Shown piece after piece: positions 24,240-33,726 of a stretch of 64,000 nucleotides of DNA; position 1 is the stretch's first letter; every line of letters begins with the position of its first letter. The position numbers and the translations under genes are program-made. Source of the DNA: Mycolicibacterium thermoresistibile (lineage in GTDB: Bacteria > Actinomycetota > Actinomycetes > Mycobacteriales > Mycobacteriaceae); contig NZ_LT906483.1 in assembly GCF_900187065.1 (NCBI RefSeq), positions 4,278,001-4,342,000 on the forward strand, read 5' to 3'. The notes beneath the pieces are model-generated. The model had not been told where the DNA came from and ran no database searches. It saw only the letters and a program-made list of their open reading frames with translations.

Positions 24240-25793
24240 ATGAGAACCATCCCCGCAGTTCTCGACCGGGCCGCCGAGCGGCTTCCCGACCACGATGCGC
24301 TGGTGACCGCCGCGACCGGCGGCGCCGAAGCGCGCCGGTTCAGCTACGCCGAACTGCGCGCCGAGGTGCGCCGGGCCGCGGCCGCGATGATCGCCGCGGG
24401 CATCGCGCCCGGCGACCGGGTCGCGCTGTGGGCGCCCAACACCTGGCACTGGGTGGTGGCGTGTCTGGCCACCCACTACGCCGGGGCGGTCATGGTGCCG
24501 CTCAACACCCGCTACACCGCCAGCGAGGCCGCCGACGTGCTGGCCCGCACCGGCGCACCGCTGCTGGTGGCCGCGGGTGAGTTCCTCGGCGCGGACAAGA
24601 CCGCCGATCTCGACCGCGACGCGCTGCCGGCGCTGCGCCGGATCGTGCGCATCCCCGTCGACAAGCCGGACGGCACCTGGGACGAGTTCATCGCCGGCGG
24701 CTCGATGTCCGGCGCCGCGCTGGCCGAGGTCGACGCCCGCGCCGCGGCGGTGCGCCCGGACGACGTGTCCGACATCCTGTTCACCTCCGGCACCACCGGC
24801 CGCAGCAAGGGCGCGCTGTGCGCGCACCGGCAGTCGCTGGACGCCTCGGCCGCCTGGGCGGAGTGCGGGCGCCTGTCCAGCGACGACCGCTACCTGTGCA
24901 TCAACCCGTTCTTCCACAACTTCGGCTACAAGGCCGGCATCCTGGCCTGCATCCAGACCGGGGCGACGCTGTACCCGCAGCTGACCTTCGATCCGGAGCA
25001 GGCGATGCGGGCGGTCGCCGAGCACCGCATCACCGTGCTGCCCGGGCCGCCGACGATCTACCAGACCATCCTCGACCACCCGAAACGCGGTGAGTACGAC
25101 CTGAGTTCGCTGCGGTTCGCAGTGACCGGCGCCGCGGTGGTGCCGGTCGTGCTGATCGAGCGGATGCAGTCCGAGCTGGACATCGACATCGTGCTGACCG
25201 CCTACGGCCTCACCGAGGCCAGCGGTTTCGGCACCATGTGCCGGCCCGAGGACGACGCGGTCACGGTGGCCACCACCTGCGGCCGCCCGATCGCCGGCTT
25301 CGAGCTGCGCATCGACAATCCGGCCGAGGACGGCACCGGTGAGGTGTTGCTGCGCGGCCCCAACGTGATGCTGGGCTACCTCGACGACCCGGAGGCCACC
25401 GCCGCCGCCATCGACGCCGACGGCTGGCTGCACACCGGCGACGTCGGCAAGGTCGACGAACGCGGCAACCTGACCATCACCGACCGGCTCAAGGACATGT
25501 ACATCTGCGGCGGGTTCAATGTCTACCCCGCCGAGGTCGAACAGGTCCTGGCCCGCCTCGACGGCGTCGCCGAGGCCGCGGTCATCGGCGTGCCCGATCA
25601 ACGGCTGGGCGAAGTCGGCAAGGCGTTCGTCGTGCGCAGACCCGGTGCGACACTGGATGAACAGGCTGTGATCGCTTACTGCAAGCAGCATCTGGCGAAT
25701 TTCAAGGTGCCGCGCTCGGTGGAGTTCCTCGACGCGTTGCCCCGCAATCCGGGCGGCAAGGTGGTCAAGCCGCTGCTGAGGGAGAGAGCCTGA
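24240..25793 (+). CDS. fadD3: HIP-CoA ligase FadD3
   Basis: AMP-forming acyl-CoA synthetase of 517 residues. Signature motifs are LFTSGTTGRSKGAL (ATP loop), YGLTEASGF, DGWLHTGDVG and the C-terminal lysine in NPGGKVVKPLL. It activates HIP, the propanoate left after rings A/B are removed, and so commits it to ring C/D breakdown and generates the KstR2 inducer. GGGAAGG precedes the ATG. fadE31 follows after 1 bp. Confidence 0.94.
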   Translation: MRTIPAVLDRAAERLPDHDALVTAATGGAEARRFSYAELRAEVRRAAAAMIAAGIAPGDRVALWAPNTWHWVVACLATHYAGAVMVPLNTRYTASEAADVLARTGAPLLVAAGEFLGADKTADLDRDALPALRRIVRIPVDKPDGTWDEFIAGGSMSGAALAEVDARAAAVRPDDVSDILFTSGTTGRSKGALCAHRQSLDASAAWAECGRLSSDDRYLCINPFFHNFGYKAGILACIQTGATLYPQLTFDPEQAMRAVAEHRITVLPGPPTIYQTILDHPKRGEYDLSSLRFAVTGAAVVPVVLIERMQSELDIDIVLTAYGLTEASGFGTMCRPEDDAVTVATTCGRPIAGFELRIDNPAEDGTGEVLLRGPNVMLGYLDDPEATAAAIDADGWLHTGDVGKVDERGNLTITDRLKDMYICGGFNVYPAEVEQVLARLDGVAEAAVIGVPDQRLGEVGKAFVVRRPGATLDEQAVIAYCKQHLANFKVPRSVEFLDALPRNPGGKVVKPLLRERA

Positions 25794-25794
25794 C

Positions 25795-26946
25795 ATGGAT
25801 CTGCACATCGACGACGCCACCGAGGAGTTCCGGGCCGAGGTCCGCGAATTCCTGGCGAACAACCGGAAATGGTTCCCCACCAAGTCCTATGACACCGCCG
25901 AGGGTTTCGAGCAGCACCGCCAGTGGGACCGGGTGCTCTATGACGCGCGGCTGAGCGTCATCACCTGGCCGGAGAAGTACGGCGGCCGCGACGCGACGCT
26001 GCTGCAGTGGGTGGTGTTCGAGGAGGAGTACTTCCGGGCCGGCGCGCCGGGACGGGCCAGCGCCAACGGCACCTCGATGCTGGCGCCCACCCTGTTCGCC
26101 CACGGCACCGAGGAGCAACTCGACCGGGTGCTGCCGAAAATGGCCACCGGCGAGGAGATCTGGGCTCAGGCCTGGTCCGAGCCGGAGTCGGGCAGCGATC
26201 TGGCGTCACTGCGCTCGACGGCGACCAAGACCGACGGCGGCTGGCTGCTCAACGGACAGAAGATCTGGAGTTCGCGGGCGGTGTTCGGCGAACGCGCCTT
26301 CGGCCTGTTCCGCTCCGACCCGCAGGCGCAGCGCCACAAGGGCCTGACCTACTTCATGTTCGACCTCAGGGCCGACGGGGTGACGGTGCGGCCGATCGCC
26401 CAACTCGGTGGTGACACCGGGTTCGGCGAGATCTTCCTCGACAACGTGTTCGTGCCCGACAACGATGTGATCGGCGAGGTCAACGAGGGTTGGCGCGCCG
26501 CGATGAGCACGTCGAGCAACGAACGCGGCATGTCGCTGCGCAGCCCGGCGCGCTTCCTGGCGCCGGCCGAACGGCTGGTGCGGCTGTGGAAACAGAACCC
26601 CGACCCGGCGTTCGAGGAGCGGGTTGCCGACGCCTGGATCAAGGCGCAGGCCTACCGGCTGCACACCTTCGGAACCGTGAGCCGGCTGGCCCGCGGCGGT
26701 GAGCTGGGCGCGGAATCGTCGGTGACCAAGGTGTTCTGGTCGGAGCTGGACGTCGCGCTGCACCAGACCGCGCTGGACCTGCGTGGCCCGGACGCCGAAC
26801 TGGCCGACTCCGCCGACCGCGACGAGGACGGCTACTCCTGGACCGACGGTCTGTTGTTCGCGCTCGGCGGCCCGATCTACGCCGGCACCAACGAGATCCA
26901 GCGCAACATCATCGCCGAGCGGCTGCTCGGACTCCCCCGCAAATAG
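25795..26946 (+). CDS. fadE31: Acyl-CoA dehydrogenase FadE31
   Basis: Dehydrogenase of 383 residues (Rv3562 family) with the flavin motif AWSEPESGSDLASLRST, the KIWSSRAVFGERAF segment and the C-terminal YAGTNEIQRNIIAERLLGLP. The family forms heteromeric enzymes with FadE32 for ring C/D intermediates. Second gene of the fadD3-fadE31-fadE32-fadE33 operon. Confidence 0.92.
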   Translation: MDLHIDDATEEFRAEVREFLANNRKWFPTKSYDTAEGFEQHRQWDRVLYDARLSVITWPEKYGGRDATLLQWVVFEEEYFRAGAPGRASANGTSMLAPTLFAHGTEEQLDRVLPKMATGEEIWAQAWSEPESGSDLASLRSTATKTDGGWLLNGQKIWSSRAVFGERAFGLFRSDPQAQRHKGLTYFMFDLRADGVTVRPIAQLGGDTGFGEIFLDNVFVPDNDVIGEVNEGWRAAMSTSSNERGMSLRSPARFLAPAERLVRLWKQNPDPAFEERVADAWIKAQAYRLHTFGTVSRLARGGELGAESSVTKVFWSELDVALHQTALDLRGPDAELADSADRDEDGYSWTDGLLFALGGPIYAGTNEIQRNIIAERLLGLPRK

Positions 26947-26967
26947 ACTGCCCGAAAGTAAACCGAC

Positions 26968-27948
26968 GTGAATTTTGAACTCGACGAGCAGCAGCGAGAC
27001 TTCGCGGCCAGCATCGACGCCGCGCTGTCGGCCGCCGACGTGCCCGCGGCGGTGCGGGCCTGGGCCGAGGGGGATGCCTCACCCGGCCGCAAGATCTGGT
27101 TCCAACTGGGCGAATTGGGTGTCACCGCCCTGATGGTGCCGGAACGTTTCGACGGTATCGAGGCACATCCGGTCGACCTGGTGGTCGCGCTGGAACGGCT
27201 GGGCCGGTGGTGTGTTCCCGGACCGGTGACCGAATCCATCGCGGTGGCGCCGGTGCTCCTGGCCGGCTCGGCGCAGGAGGCGGACCGCTACCCGGCGCTG
27301 GCCGCCGGCGAGCTGATCGCCACCGTCGCGGCGCCACCGCACACCCCGCGGGCCGTCGACGCCGACACCGCCGGGCTGATCCTGCTGGCCGCCGACGGGC
27401 AGGTGCAGGACGCCACCGCCGGCGCGGCGCACGAGTCGGTCGATCCCAGCCGAAAGCTGTTCGACGTCAACGGGACCGGCGTCACCCACAGCGCCGACAC
27501 CGGCCGGGCGTTCGAGTTCGGGGCGCTGGGCACCGCCGCACAACTCATCGGTGCCGCCCAGGCCATGCTCGACATGTCCGTCGACTACGCCAAACAGCGC
27601 AGCCAGTTCGGCAACGTGATCGGCAGCTATCAGGCCATCAAACACAAACTCGCCGACGTGCACATCGCGGTCGAACTGGCCCGCCCGCTGGTGTACGGCG
27701 CGGCGCTGTCGCTGGCCGGCCGGAAAGAGGAAGCCTCCCCGGACACCGCCCGGGATGTCAGCGCCGCGAAGGTCGCCGCCGGTGAGGCCGCGCTGCTGGC
27801 GGCCCGGTCCTCGCTGCAGACCCACGGCGCCATCGGGTTCACCGCCGAACACGACCTGTCGTTGTGGCTGCTGCGGGTCCAGGCGCTGCGTACGGCGTGG
27901 GGGGATCCGACCACCCACCGGCGCCGGGTACTGGAAGGCATCTCATGA
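26968..27948 (+). CDS. fadE32: Acyl-CoA dehydrogenase-like subunit FadE32
   Basis: Protein of 326 residues (Rv3563 family), shorter than canonical dehydrogenases. It lacks the full flavin-contact SGSD motif region but keeps the C-terminal helical domain (YAKQRSQFGNVIGSYQAIKH, QTHGAIGFTAEHDLSLWL). This fits a subunit of an alpha2beta2 FadE with FadE31. GTG start. The stop overlaps the fadE33 ATG (ATGA). Confidence 0.9.
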   Translation: MNFELDEQQRDFAASIDAALSAADVPAAVRAWAEGDASPGRKIWFQLGELGVTALMVPERFDGIEAHPVDLVVALERLGRWCVPGPVTESIAVAPVLLAGSAQEADRYPALAAGELIATVAAPPHTPRAVDADTAGLILLAADGQVQDATAGAAHESVDPSRKLFDVNGTGVTHSADTGRAFEFGALGTAAQLIGAAQAMLDMSVDYAKQRSQFGNVIGSYQAIKHKLADVHIAVELARPLVYGAALSLAGRKEEASPDTARDVSAAKVAAGEAALLAARSSLQTHGAIGFTAEHDLSLWLLRVQALRTAWGDPTTHRRRVLEGIS

Positions 27949-28886
27949 GCGAAGAACGAGATCTGCTGCGCGACACCGTCGCCACGCTGGTGGACAAGCA
28001 CGCGACATCGGCCGCGGTGCGGGAGGCGATGGCCTCCGAGCGCGGATATGACGAATCGCTGTGGCAGCTGCTGTGCGAACAGGTGGGCGCCGCCGCCCTG
28101 GTGGTGCCCGAGGACTTCGGCGGCGCCGGCGGTGAACTCGGGGACGCCGCGGTGGTGCTCGGCGAGCTCGCCCGCAACCTGGTGCCCACCCCGCTGTTCG
28201 GTACCACCCTGGCCGAGCTCGCGCTGCTGGCCTCCGACAGTCCCGACGCCGACGCGCTGGAGGCGCTCGCCGCGGGCGCGTCGATCGGCGCGGTCGTCTT
28301 CGACCCGGACTACGTCGTCAACGGCGACGTCGCCGAGGTGATCATCGCCGCCGACGGCGAACGGTTGACCCGCTGGACCGGCTGCACCGTCGAACCGCAT
28401 CAGACGATGGATCCGACGCGCCGGCTGGCCAGGGTGACGCCCGGTGAGACCACCGACATCGGCGCCGATCCGGGCCTGGCCGACACCGCGGCGCTCCTGC
28501 TGGCCGCCGAGCAGATCGCGGCGGCGGAACGCTGTCTGCAGCTGACCGTCGACTACACCAAGGAGCGGGTGCAGTTCGGCCGGCCGATCGGCAGCTTCCA
28601 GGCGCTCAAGCACCGGATGGCCGACCTGTACGTGCGGGTGCAGTCCACCCGGGCGGTGGTCGACGAGGCGATCGCCGAACCGTCGGCCACGTCCGCGGCG
28701 CTGGCCCGGTTCAGCGCCAGCGAGACCTTCAGCGCGGTGGCGGCCGAGGCCGTGCAGATGCACGGCGGTATCGCGATCACCTGGGAACACGACATCCAGC
28801 TGTACTTCAAACGGGCGCACGGCAGCGCCCAGCTGTTCGGCCCGCCGCGCGAACACCTGCGGCGGCTGGAATCCGAAATCCTCTAG
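27945..28886 (+). CDS. fadE33: Acyl-CoA dehydrogenase-like subunit FadE33
   Basis: Protein of 313 residues (Rv3564 family) with YTKERVQFGRPIGSFQALKH and QMHGGIAITWEHDIQLYF in the C-terminal helical domain. Like FadE32 it is a short FadE and probably needs a partner subunit. The chosen ATG overlaps the fadE32 stop; an open extension upstream only overlaps fadE32. Confidence 0.9.
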   Translation: MSEERDLLRDTVATLVDKHATSAAVREAMASERGYDESLWQLLCEQVGAAALVVPEDFGGAGGELGDAAVVLGELARNLVPTPLFGTTLAELALLASDSPDADALEALAAGASIGAVVFDPDYVVNGDVAEVIIAADGERLTRWTGCTVEPHQTMDPTRRLARVTPGETTDIGADPGLADTAALLLAAEQIAAAERCLQLTVDYTKERVQFGRPIGSFQALKHRMADLYVRVQSTRAVVDEAIAEPSATSAALARFSASETFSAVAAEAVQMHGGIAITWEHDIQLYFKRAHGSAQLFGPPREHLRRLESEIL

Positions 28887-28896
28887 CCTGGAACAC

Positions 28897-30057
28897 ATGA
28901 ACGATCGCACCGCCCTGCGGGCGGGCATCCCACCCTTTTACGTGATGGATGTGTGGCTGGCCGCCGCCGAACGGCAGCGCAGCCACGGCGATCTGGTGAA
29001 CCTGTCCGCCGGACAGCCCAGCGCCGGCGCCCCCGCCCCGGTGCGCGCCGCCGCGGCGGCCACGCTGGAGCGCAATCAACTCGGCTACACCGTGGCGCTG
29101 GGCATTCCCGAACTGCGCGAGGCGATCGCCGCCGGGTACCAGAGCCGGTACGGGTTGTCGGTCGGCGCCGACGAGGTCGTCATCACCACCGGCAGCTCGG
29201 GCGGATTCCTGCTGGCGTTTCTGGCCTGCTTCGACGTCGGCGACCGGGTGGCGATCGCCAGCCCCGGGTACCCGTGCTACCGCAACATCCTGTCCGCGCT
29301 GGGCTGCGAGGTGGTCGAGCTCCAGTGCGGTCCGCAGACCCGGTTCCAGCCGACGGCCCGGATGCTGGCCGAACTCGACCCGCCGGTGCGCGGCGTGATC
29401 GTGGCGAGCCCGGCCAACCCCACCGGCACCGTCATCCCGCCCGAGGAACTCGCCGCGATCGCGCGGTGGTGCGAGGACAACGACGTGCGGCTGATCAGCG
29501 ACGAGGTGTACCACGGGTTGGTGTACCCCGGGGCGCCCGAGACCAGCTGCGCCTGGCAGACCTCGCGCGAGGCCGTCGTCGTCAACAGCTTCTCCAAGTA
29601 CTTCGCGATGACCGGCTGGCGGCTGGGCTGGCTGCTGGTACCGCCGGCGTTGCTCCGCGCGGTGGACCGGCTGACCGGCAACTTCACCATCTGCCCGCCG
29701 GCGCTCGCGCAGGTGGCGGCGGTCGAGGCGTTCCATCCCGAATCAATCGCCGAGGCCGAGGCGCTGCTCGACCACTACGCCACCAATCGGCGGCTGCTCA
29801 TCGACGGGCTGCGGTCGCTGGGCATCGACCGGCTCGCCCCCGCCGACGGCGCGTTCTATGTGTACGCCGACGTCTCGCGCTACACCGAGGACTCGATCGA
29901 GTTCTGCTCGAAACTACTGGCCGATACCGGGGTGGCCATCGCGCCCGGGATCGACTTCGACACCGTGCACGGCGATCGCTTCGTCCGGTTCTCGTTCGCG
30001 GGGGCGACCAGCGACATCGAGGAGGCGCTGCGCCGCATCGGCGGATGGCTGGCGTAG
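28897..30057 (+). CDS. aspB: Class I PLP-dependent aminotransferase (AspB/Rv3565 type)
   Basis: Aminotransferase of 386 residues. SPANPTGTV and ISDEVYHGLVY carry the PLP ring contacts (Asn, Asp, Tyr), NSFSKYFAMTGWRLGW the Schiff-base lysine, and RFSFAG the substrate-carboxylate arginine. It follows fadE33 by 10 bp, as Rv3565 follows Rv3564, so it belongs to the KstR2 operon. Its role in sterol growth is unclear; transamination of a propionyl- or pyruvate-derived product is only a guess. Confidence 0.85.
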   Translation: MNDRTALRAGIPPFYVMDVWLAAAERQRSHGDLVNLSAGQPSAGAPAPVRAAAAATLERNQLGYTVALGIPELREAIAAGYQSRYGLSVGADEVVITTGSSGGFLLAFLACFDVGDRVAIASPGYPCYRNILSALGCEVVELQCGPQTRFQPTARMLAELDPPVRGVIVASPANPTGTVIPPEELAAIARWCEDNDVRLISDEVYHGLVYPGAPETSCAWQTSREAVVVNSFSKYFAMTGWRLGWLLVPPALLRAVDRLTGNFTICPPALAQVAAVEAFHPESIAEAEALLDHYATNRRLLIDGLRSLGIDRLAPADGAFYVYADVSRYTEDSIEFCSKLLADTGVAIAPGIDFDTVHGDRFVRFSFAGATSDIEEALRRIGGWLA

Positions 30058-30087
30058 AGCGGCCTGACGGTCACGGCCGGCCGTGGG

Positions 30088-30834
30088 TCAGCGGGCGCTC
30101 CAGCCGCCGTCCATGGTGTAGGACGCGCCGGTGACCATGCCGGCGTCCGGGGAGGCCAGCCAGCCGACCAGTGAGGCGACCTCATCCGGTTCGATGAGGC
30201 GTTTGATGGCGCTCTCCTTCAACAGGATCTGCTCGAGCACCTCGCCTTCGGAAATGCCGTGGGCGCGAGCCTGATCGGCGATCTGCCTGGTGACCAACGG
30301 AGTGCGGACATAGCCGGGGTTCACACAGTTGCTGGTGACGCCGTGCGGGCCGCCCTCCAGTGCGGTCACCTTGGACAAGCCCTCCAGGGCGTGTTTGGCG
30401 GTGACGTAGGCGGCCTTGTACTCCGATGCCCGCAACCCGTGCACCGAGGAGATGTTGACGATCCGGCCGAACCCGCGCTCGAACATGTACGGCAGCGCCG
30501 CGCGGATCAGCAGGAACGGCGCCTCCACCATGAGCGTCAACATGTCCCGGAACTGATCGGGCGGGAACTCGGTGACCGGGTCGACGTGCTGGACGCCGGC
30601 GTTGTTCACCAGGATGTCGATGTCGAGTCGCAGATCGTGCAGCGCCGAGCGGTCGAGCAGATCCAGGTGCCAGGCGGCCCCGCCGATCGCGGCGGCCACC
30701 TCGGCGGCGCCCACCTCGTCGACGTCGGCCACGGTGACGGTCGCGCCGAGATCGGCGAGCTCCCGGGCACAGGCGGCCCCGATCCCGCCGGCCCCGCCGG
30801 TGACCAACGCCGTCCGCCCGACCAGCGCCGTCAC
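30088..30834 (-). CDS. SDR, 3-hydroxybutyrate-dehydrogenase-like
   Basis: SDR of 248 residues with LVTGGAGGIGAACA, NNAGVQHV, the serine in VNISSVHGL and YVTAKHA. The HVDPVTEFP segment and the C-terminal MVTGASYTMDGGW resemble D-3-hydroxybutyrate dehydrogenases. The GTG start is fused to the stop of the MFS gene (GTGA). It is the promoter-distal gene of the hsa operon, in the position occupied by nat in M. tuberculosis. Substrate not certain. Confidence 0.8.
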   Translation of the reverse strand: MTALVGRTALVTGGAGGIGAACARELADLGATVTVADVDEVGAAEVAAAIGGAAWHLDLLDRSALHDLRLDIDILVNNAGVQHVDPVTEFPPDQFRDMLTLMVEAPFLLIRAALPYMFERGFGRIVNISSVHGLRASEYKAAYVTAKHALEGLSKVTALEGGPHGVTSNCVNPGYVRTPLVTRQIADQARAHGISEGEVLEQILLKESAIKRLIEPDEVASLVGWLASPDAGMVTGASYTMDGGWSAR

Positions 30835-32213
30835 GTCTGCGCCGCCCTCAGCAGCCGCGCGCTCTCCTCCGCGTCGGCGCGGTCCACCCCGGCCAGGTCG
30901 ATGCCGTTGGTCTCCCGGGTGAAGGCCAGCGCGATCAGCGTCACCACCGCCGCGCCCGCCAGATACAGCGCGATCGGCACCGCCGAGGAGTACACGTCCA
31001 GCAGTCGCACCGCGATGATCGGCGCCATCGAACCGGCGACGATCGCGGTCACCTGATAGCCGACGGACACCCCGGAGTAGCGCATCCGGGTCGGGAACAT
31101 CTCGGCCATGAGCGCCGGCTGCGGTGCGTACATGAACGCGTGGGCGATCAACCCGAGCACCACCGCGCCGGTGATGATCACGTAGTTGGCGCTGTTCATC
31201 ATCGGGAACGCGATGAACCCCCAGGCCCCCGCGGCCAGCGTGCCGACCAGGTAGACCGGGCGCCGCCCGAATTCGTCGGCCAGCCGGCCGACGGTGGGGA
31301 TCGCCACGAAGTGCACCGCATGCGCGGCCATCAGATACCACAGGATGTCGCTGGTGTCGGCGCCGACGTGCACCTTGAGATAGGTGATCGAGAACGTGAC
31401 CACCAGGTAGTACATGATGTTCTCGGCGAACCGCAGCCCCATCGCGGTGAGCACCCCGCGCGGATAGCGCCGCAGCACCTCGACCACGCCGTACGAGGTG
31501 GATCTGGCCTGCTCGACCTCCTGCTGGACGGCCAGGAAGATCGGGGCGTCGCTGACCTTGGTGCGGATGTAGTAGCCGATCAGAACCACCACCGCCGACA
31601 GCCAGAACGCGACCCGCCACCCCCACGACAGGAACGCCGACTCCGGCAGCGTGGTGGTCAGCACCAGCAGCACCACGGTGGCCAGCATGTTGCCGACCGG
31701 CACCGCCGCCTGCGGCCAGCTGGACCAGAACGCGCGGCGGTCGTTCGGGCTGTGCTCGGCGACCAGCAGCACCGCGCCGCCCCACTCCCCACCGACCGCG
31801 AAGCCCTGCACGAAGCGCAGCAGCACCAGCAGCGTCGGCGCCCAGTAGCCGATCTGGCCGAAGGTGGGCAGACATCCCATCAGGAAGGTCGCCGCACCGA
31901 CCAGCAGGATGCTGAACTGCAGCAGCTTCTTACGGCCGTACTTGTCGCCGAAGTGGCCGAACACCACCCCGCCGAGCGGGCGGGCGACGAACCCGACGGC
32001 ATAGGTGACGAACGCCGCCAGGATCGCGTCGAGCTCGTTGTCGCCCTGGGCGAAGAAGACCTTGTTGAAGACCAGGGTCGCGGCCGTGCCGTAGAGGAAG
32101 AACTCGTACCACTCCACCACGGTGCCGGCCATCGAGGCCGCGACCACCCGCTTGAGTCCGGACGCCGGTGCGCTCACCGCAATCTCTCCCGCATGCGCAG
32201 AGAGAGTACTCAC
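30831..32213 (-). CDS. MFS metabolite:H+ symporter
   Basis: Permease of 460 residues with 12 predicted spans. It has the family motifs GHFGDKYGRKK (loop 2-3), LRFVQGFAVGGEWGGAVLL and GRLADEFGRRPVY, typical of the metabolite:H+ symporter (ProP/KgtP/shikimate) branch that moves organic acids. It lies 36 bp downstream of hsaB in the same orientation and is coupled to the SDR behind it. Being in a KstR-controlled operon suggests transport of a carboxylic sterol metabolite or a related co-substrate; that is inference. Confidence 0.85.
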   Translation of the reverse strand: MSTLSAHAGEIAVSAPASGLKRVVAASMAGTVVEWYEFFLYGTAATLVFNKVFFAQGDNELDAILAAFVTYAVGFVARPLGGVVFGHFGDKYGRKKLLQFSILLVGAATFLMGCLPTFGQIGYWAPTLLVLLRFVQGFAVGGEWGGAVLLVAEHSPNDRRAFWSSWPQAAVPVGNMLATVVLLVLTTTLPESAFLSWGWRVAFWLSAVVVLIGYYIRTKVSDAPIFLAVQQEVEQARSTSYGVVEVLRRYPRGVLTAMGLRFAENIMYYLVVTFSITYLKVHVGADTSDILWYLMAAHAVHFVAIPTVGRLADEFGRRPVYLVGTLAAGAWGFIAFPMMNSANYVIITGAVVLGLIAHAFMYAPQPALMAEMFPTRMRYSGVSVGYQVTAIVAGSMAPIIAVRLLDVYSSAVPIALYLAGAAVVTLIALAFTRETNGIDLAGVDRADAEESARLLRAAQT

Positions 32214-32249
32214 GGCGCCCCGCCGCCGGGGCAGCGAGGGTGCCGGTCG

Positions 32250-32816
32250 TCACAACCAGGTGTCCGCCGTGGTCGCGGTCAAGAACGCCTCGAGATCGTC
32301 ACGCCACTGCGCCGGGGTGTTCTTCTCCGGTTCGATCCCGGTGTATTCACCGCGGTAGAACAGCAGCGGGCGCGGCTTGCGTTCCGGCACCTCCGACAGC
32401 CCGTGCACCTTGCCGAACACCACGAAGTGGTCACCGCCGTCGTGTACGTCGTGCACGGTGCAGTCGATGTGGGCCAGCGAGCCGTCGATGATCGGCGATC
32501 CCAGATCCGAGGGCCGCCAGTCGATACCGGCGAACTTGTCCGGTTCCCGCGATCCGAACCGCGCCGAGACGTGCTGCTGCTTCTCGTGCAGGATGTTGAC
32601 GCAGAACCGGCCGCTGGCCTCGATCGCCTTCCAGGACCGCGACACCTTGGTCGGACAGAACAACACCAGCGGCGGGTCCAGTGACAGCGCCGCGAACGAC
32701 TGACAGGCGAAGCCGACCGGGTTGCCCTCGTGCACCGTGGTGATGATGGTGACCCCGGTGCAGAACTGCCCGAGCACCCTGCGGAAGGTGCGCTGATCGA
32801 TCGCCTCGGCGGTCAC
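32250..32816 (-). CDS. hsaB: HsaB, flavin reductase of the 3-HSA hydroxylase
   Basis: Flavin reductase-like protein of 188 residues (Rv3567c family) with FCTGVTIITT, GFACQSFAALSLDPPLVLFC and HDGGDHFVVFG. It supplies reduced flavin to HsaA. The GTG start is 7 bp after the hsaC stop. Near full-length similarity to the M. tuberculosis protein is visible, including the ending YTGIEPEKNTPAQWRDDLEA. Confidence 0.94.
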   Translation of the reverse strand: MTAEAIDQRTFRRVLGQFCTGVTIITTVHEGNPVGFACQSFAALSLDPPLVLFCPTKVSRSWKAIEASGRFCVNILHEKQQHVSARFGSREPDKFAGIDWRPSDLGSPIIDGSLAHIDCTVHDVHDGGDHFVVFGKVHGLSEVPERKPRPLLFYRGEYTGIEPEKNTPAQWRDDLEAFLTATTADTWL

Positions 32817-32823
32817 CGCACCA

Positions 32824-33726
32824 TCAGCCCTTGAAACCGATGCTGAAGTCGTGGCCCCACAGGCTCACCGCGGTCGACTCCCGGGCGACCCACTCCTCGT
32901 CGTCGACCTGCAGCCCCTCACAGCCGAATTCGACGTCGAAGCCGCCGGGCGTCTTCATGTAGAACGACAGCATCTTGTCGTTGACGTGCCGGCCCAGCGT
33001 CGCCGACATCGGCACCTTGCGCCGCAGCGCGCGGTCCAGGCACAACCCGACGTCGTCGGAGTTCTCCACCTCGACCATCAGGTGGACGATGCCGCTGGGC
33101 GTCTCCCCGGGCATGAACGCCAGGCTGTGGTGGCGCGGGTTGCAGCCGAAGAACCGCAGCCACGCCGGCTCCCCGTCGGCCGGCCGCCCGACCAGCTGCG
33201 GTGGCAGCCGCATCGAGTCGCGCAGGTAGAAGCCGAGCACATCGCGGTAGAAGCGCAGCGACTCCGCGTCGTCGCGGGTGGTCAACACGACGTGGCCCAG
33301 ACCCTGCTCACCGGTGACGAACCGGTGGCCGTACGGGCTCACCACCCGGCGGTGCTCCAGCGCCACGGTGTGGAAGGCCTCCAGGGTGTTGCCGGACGGA
33401 TCCTGGAAGCGGATCAGCTCCACCACCCGGCGGTCGGCCAGCTCGGCGGCGGTGCCCTCCTTGTACGGCACCCCGGCGGCCTCCAGCCGGCTGCGGACGT
33501 CCTGCAGCCCCTCGGCGTTCGCGCACTCCCAGCCGGACTCCAGCAACCGGTCCCGTTCACCGGGCACGATCACCAGGCGGGCCGGGAACTCGTCCATCCG
33601 CAGGTACAGCGCACCCTCGGTGGGCCCCTTGCCCTCGACCATGCCGAGGACCTTCAGCCCGTACTCCCGCCACGCGGCGACATCGGTGGCCTCGATACGC
33701 AGGTAGCCCAGAGACCGGATGCTCAT
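32824..33726 (-). CDS. hsaC: HsaC, iron-dependent extradiol dioxygenase
   Basis: Type I extradiol dioxygenase of 300 residues that cleaves the catechol 3,4-DHSA (ring A opening). Metal ligands are His in GLGHVVLTT, His in RHHSLAFMPG and Glu in GGFDVEFG. The ATG overlaps the hsaD stop (ATGA), and an upstream in-frame extension overlaps hsaD and is not used. Part of hsaADCB. Confidence 0.95.
   Translation of the reverse strand: MSIRSLGYLRIEATDVAAWREYGLKVLGMVEGKGPTEGALYLRMDEFPARLVIVPGERDRLLESGWECANAEGLQDVRSRLEAAGVPYKEGTAAELADRRVVELIRFQDPSGNTLEAFHTVALEHRRVVSPYGHRFVTGEQGLGHVVLTTRDDAESLRFYRDVLGFYLRDSMRLPPQLVGRPADGEPAWLRFFGCNPRHHSLAFMPGETPSGIVHLMVEVENSDDVGLCLDRALRRKVPMSATLGRHVNDKMLSFYMKTPGGFDVEFGCEGLQVDDEEWVARESTAVSLWGHDFSIGFKG

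Noticed and set aside
24174..25883. 569-codon reverse open frame over fadD3
   Set aside because: Mirror of fadD3 in GC-rich DNA; the protein is His/Gly/Arg-rich without any recognisable domain.
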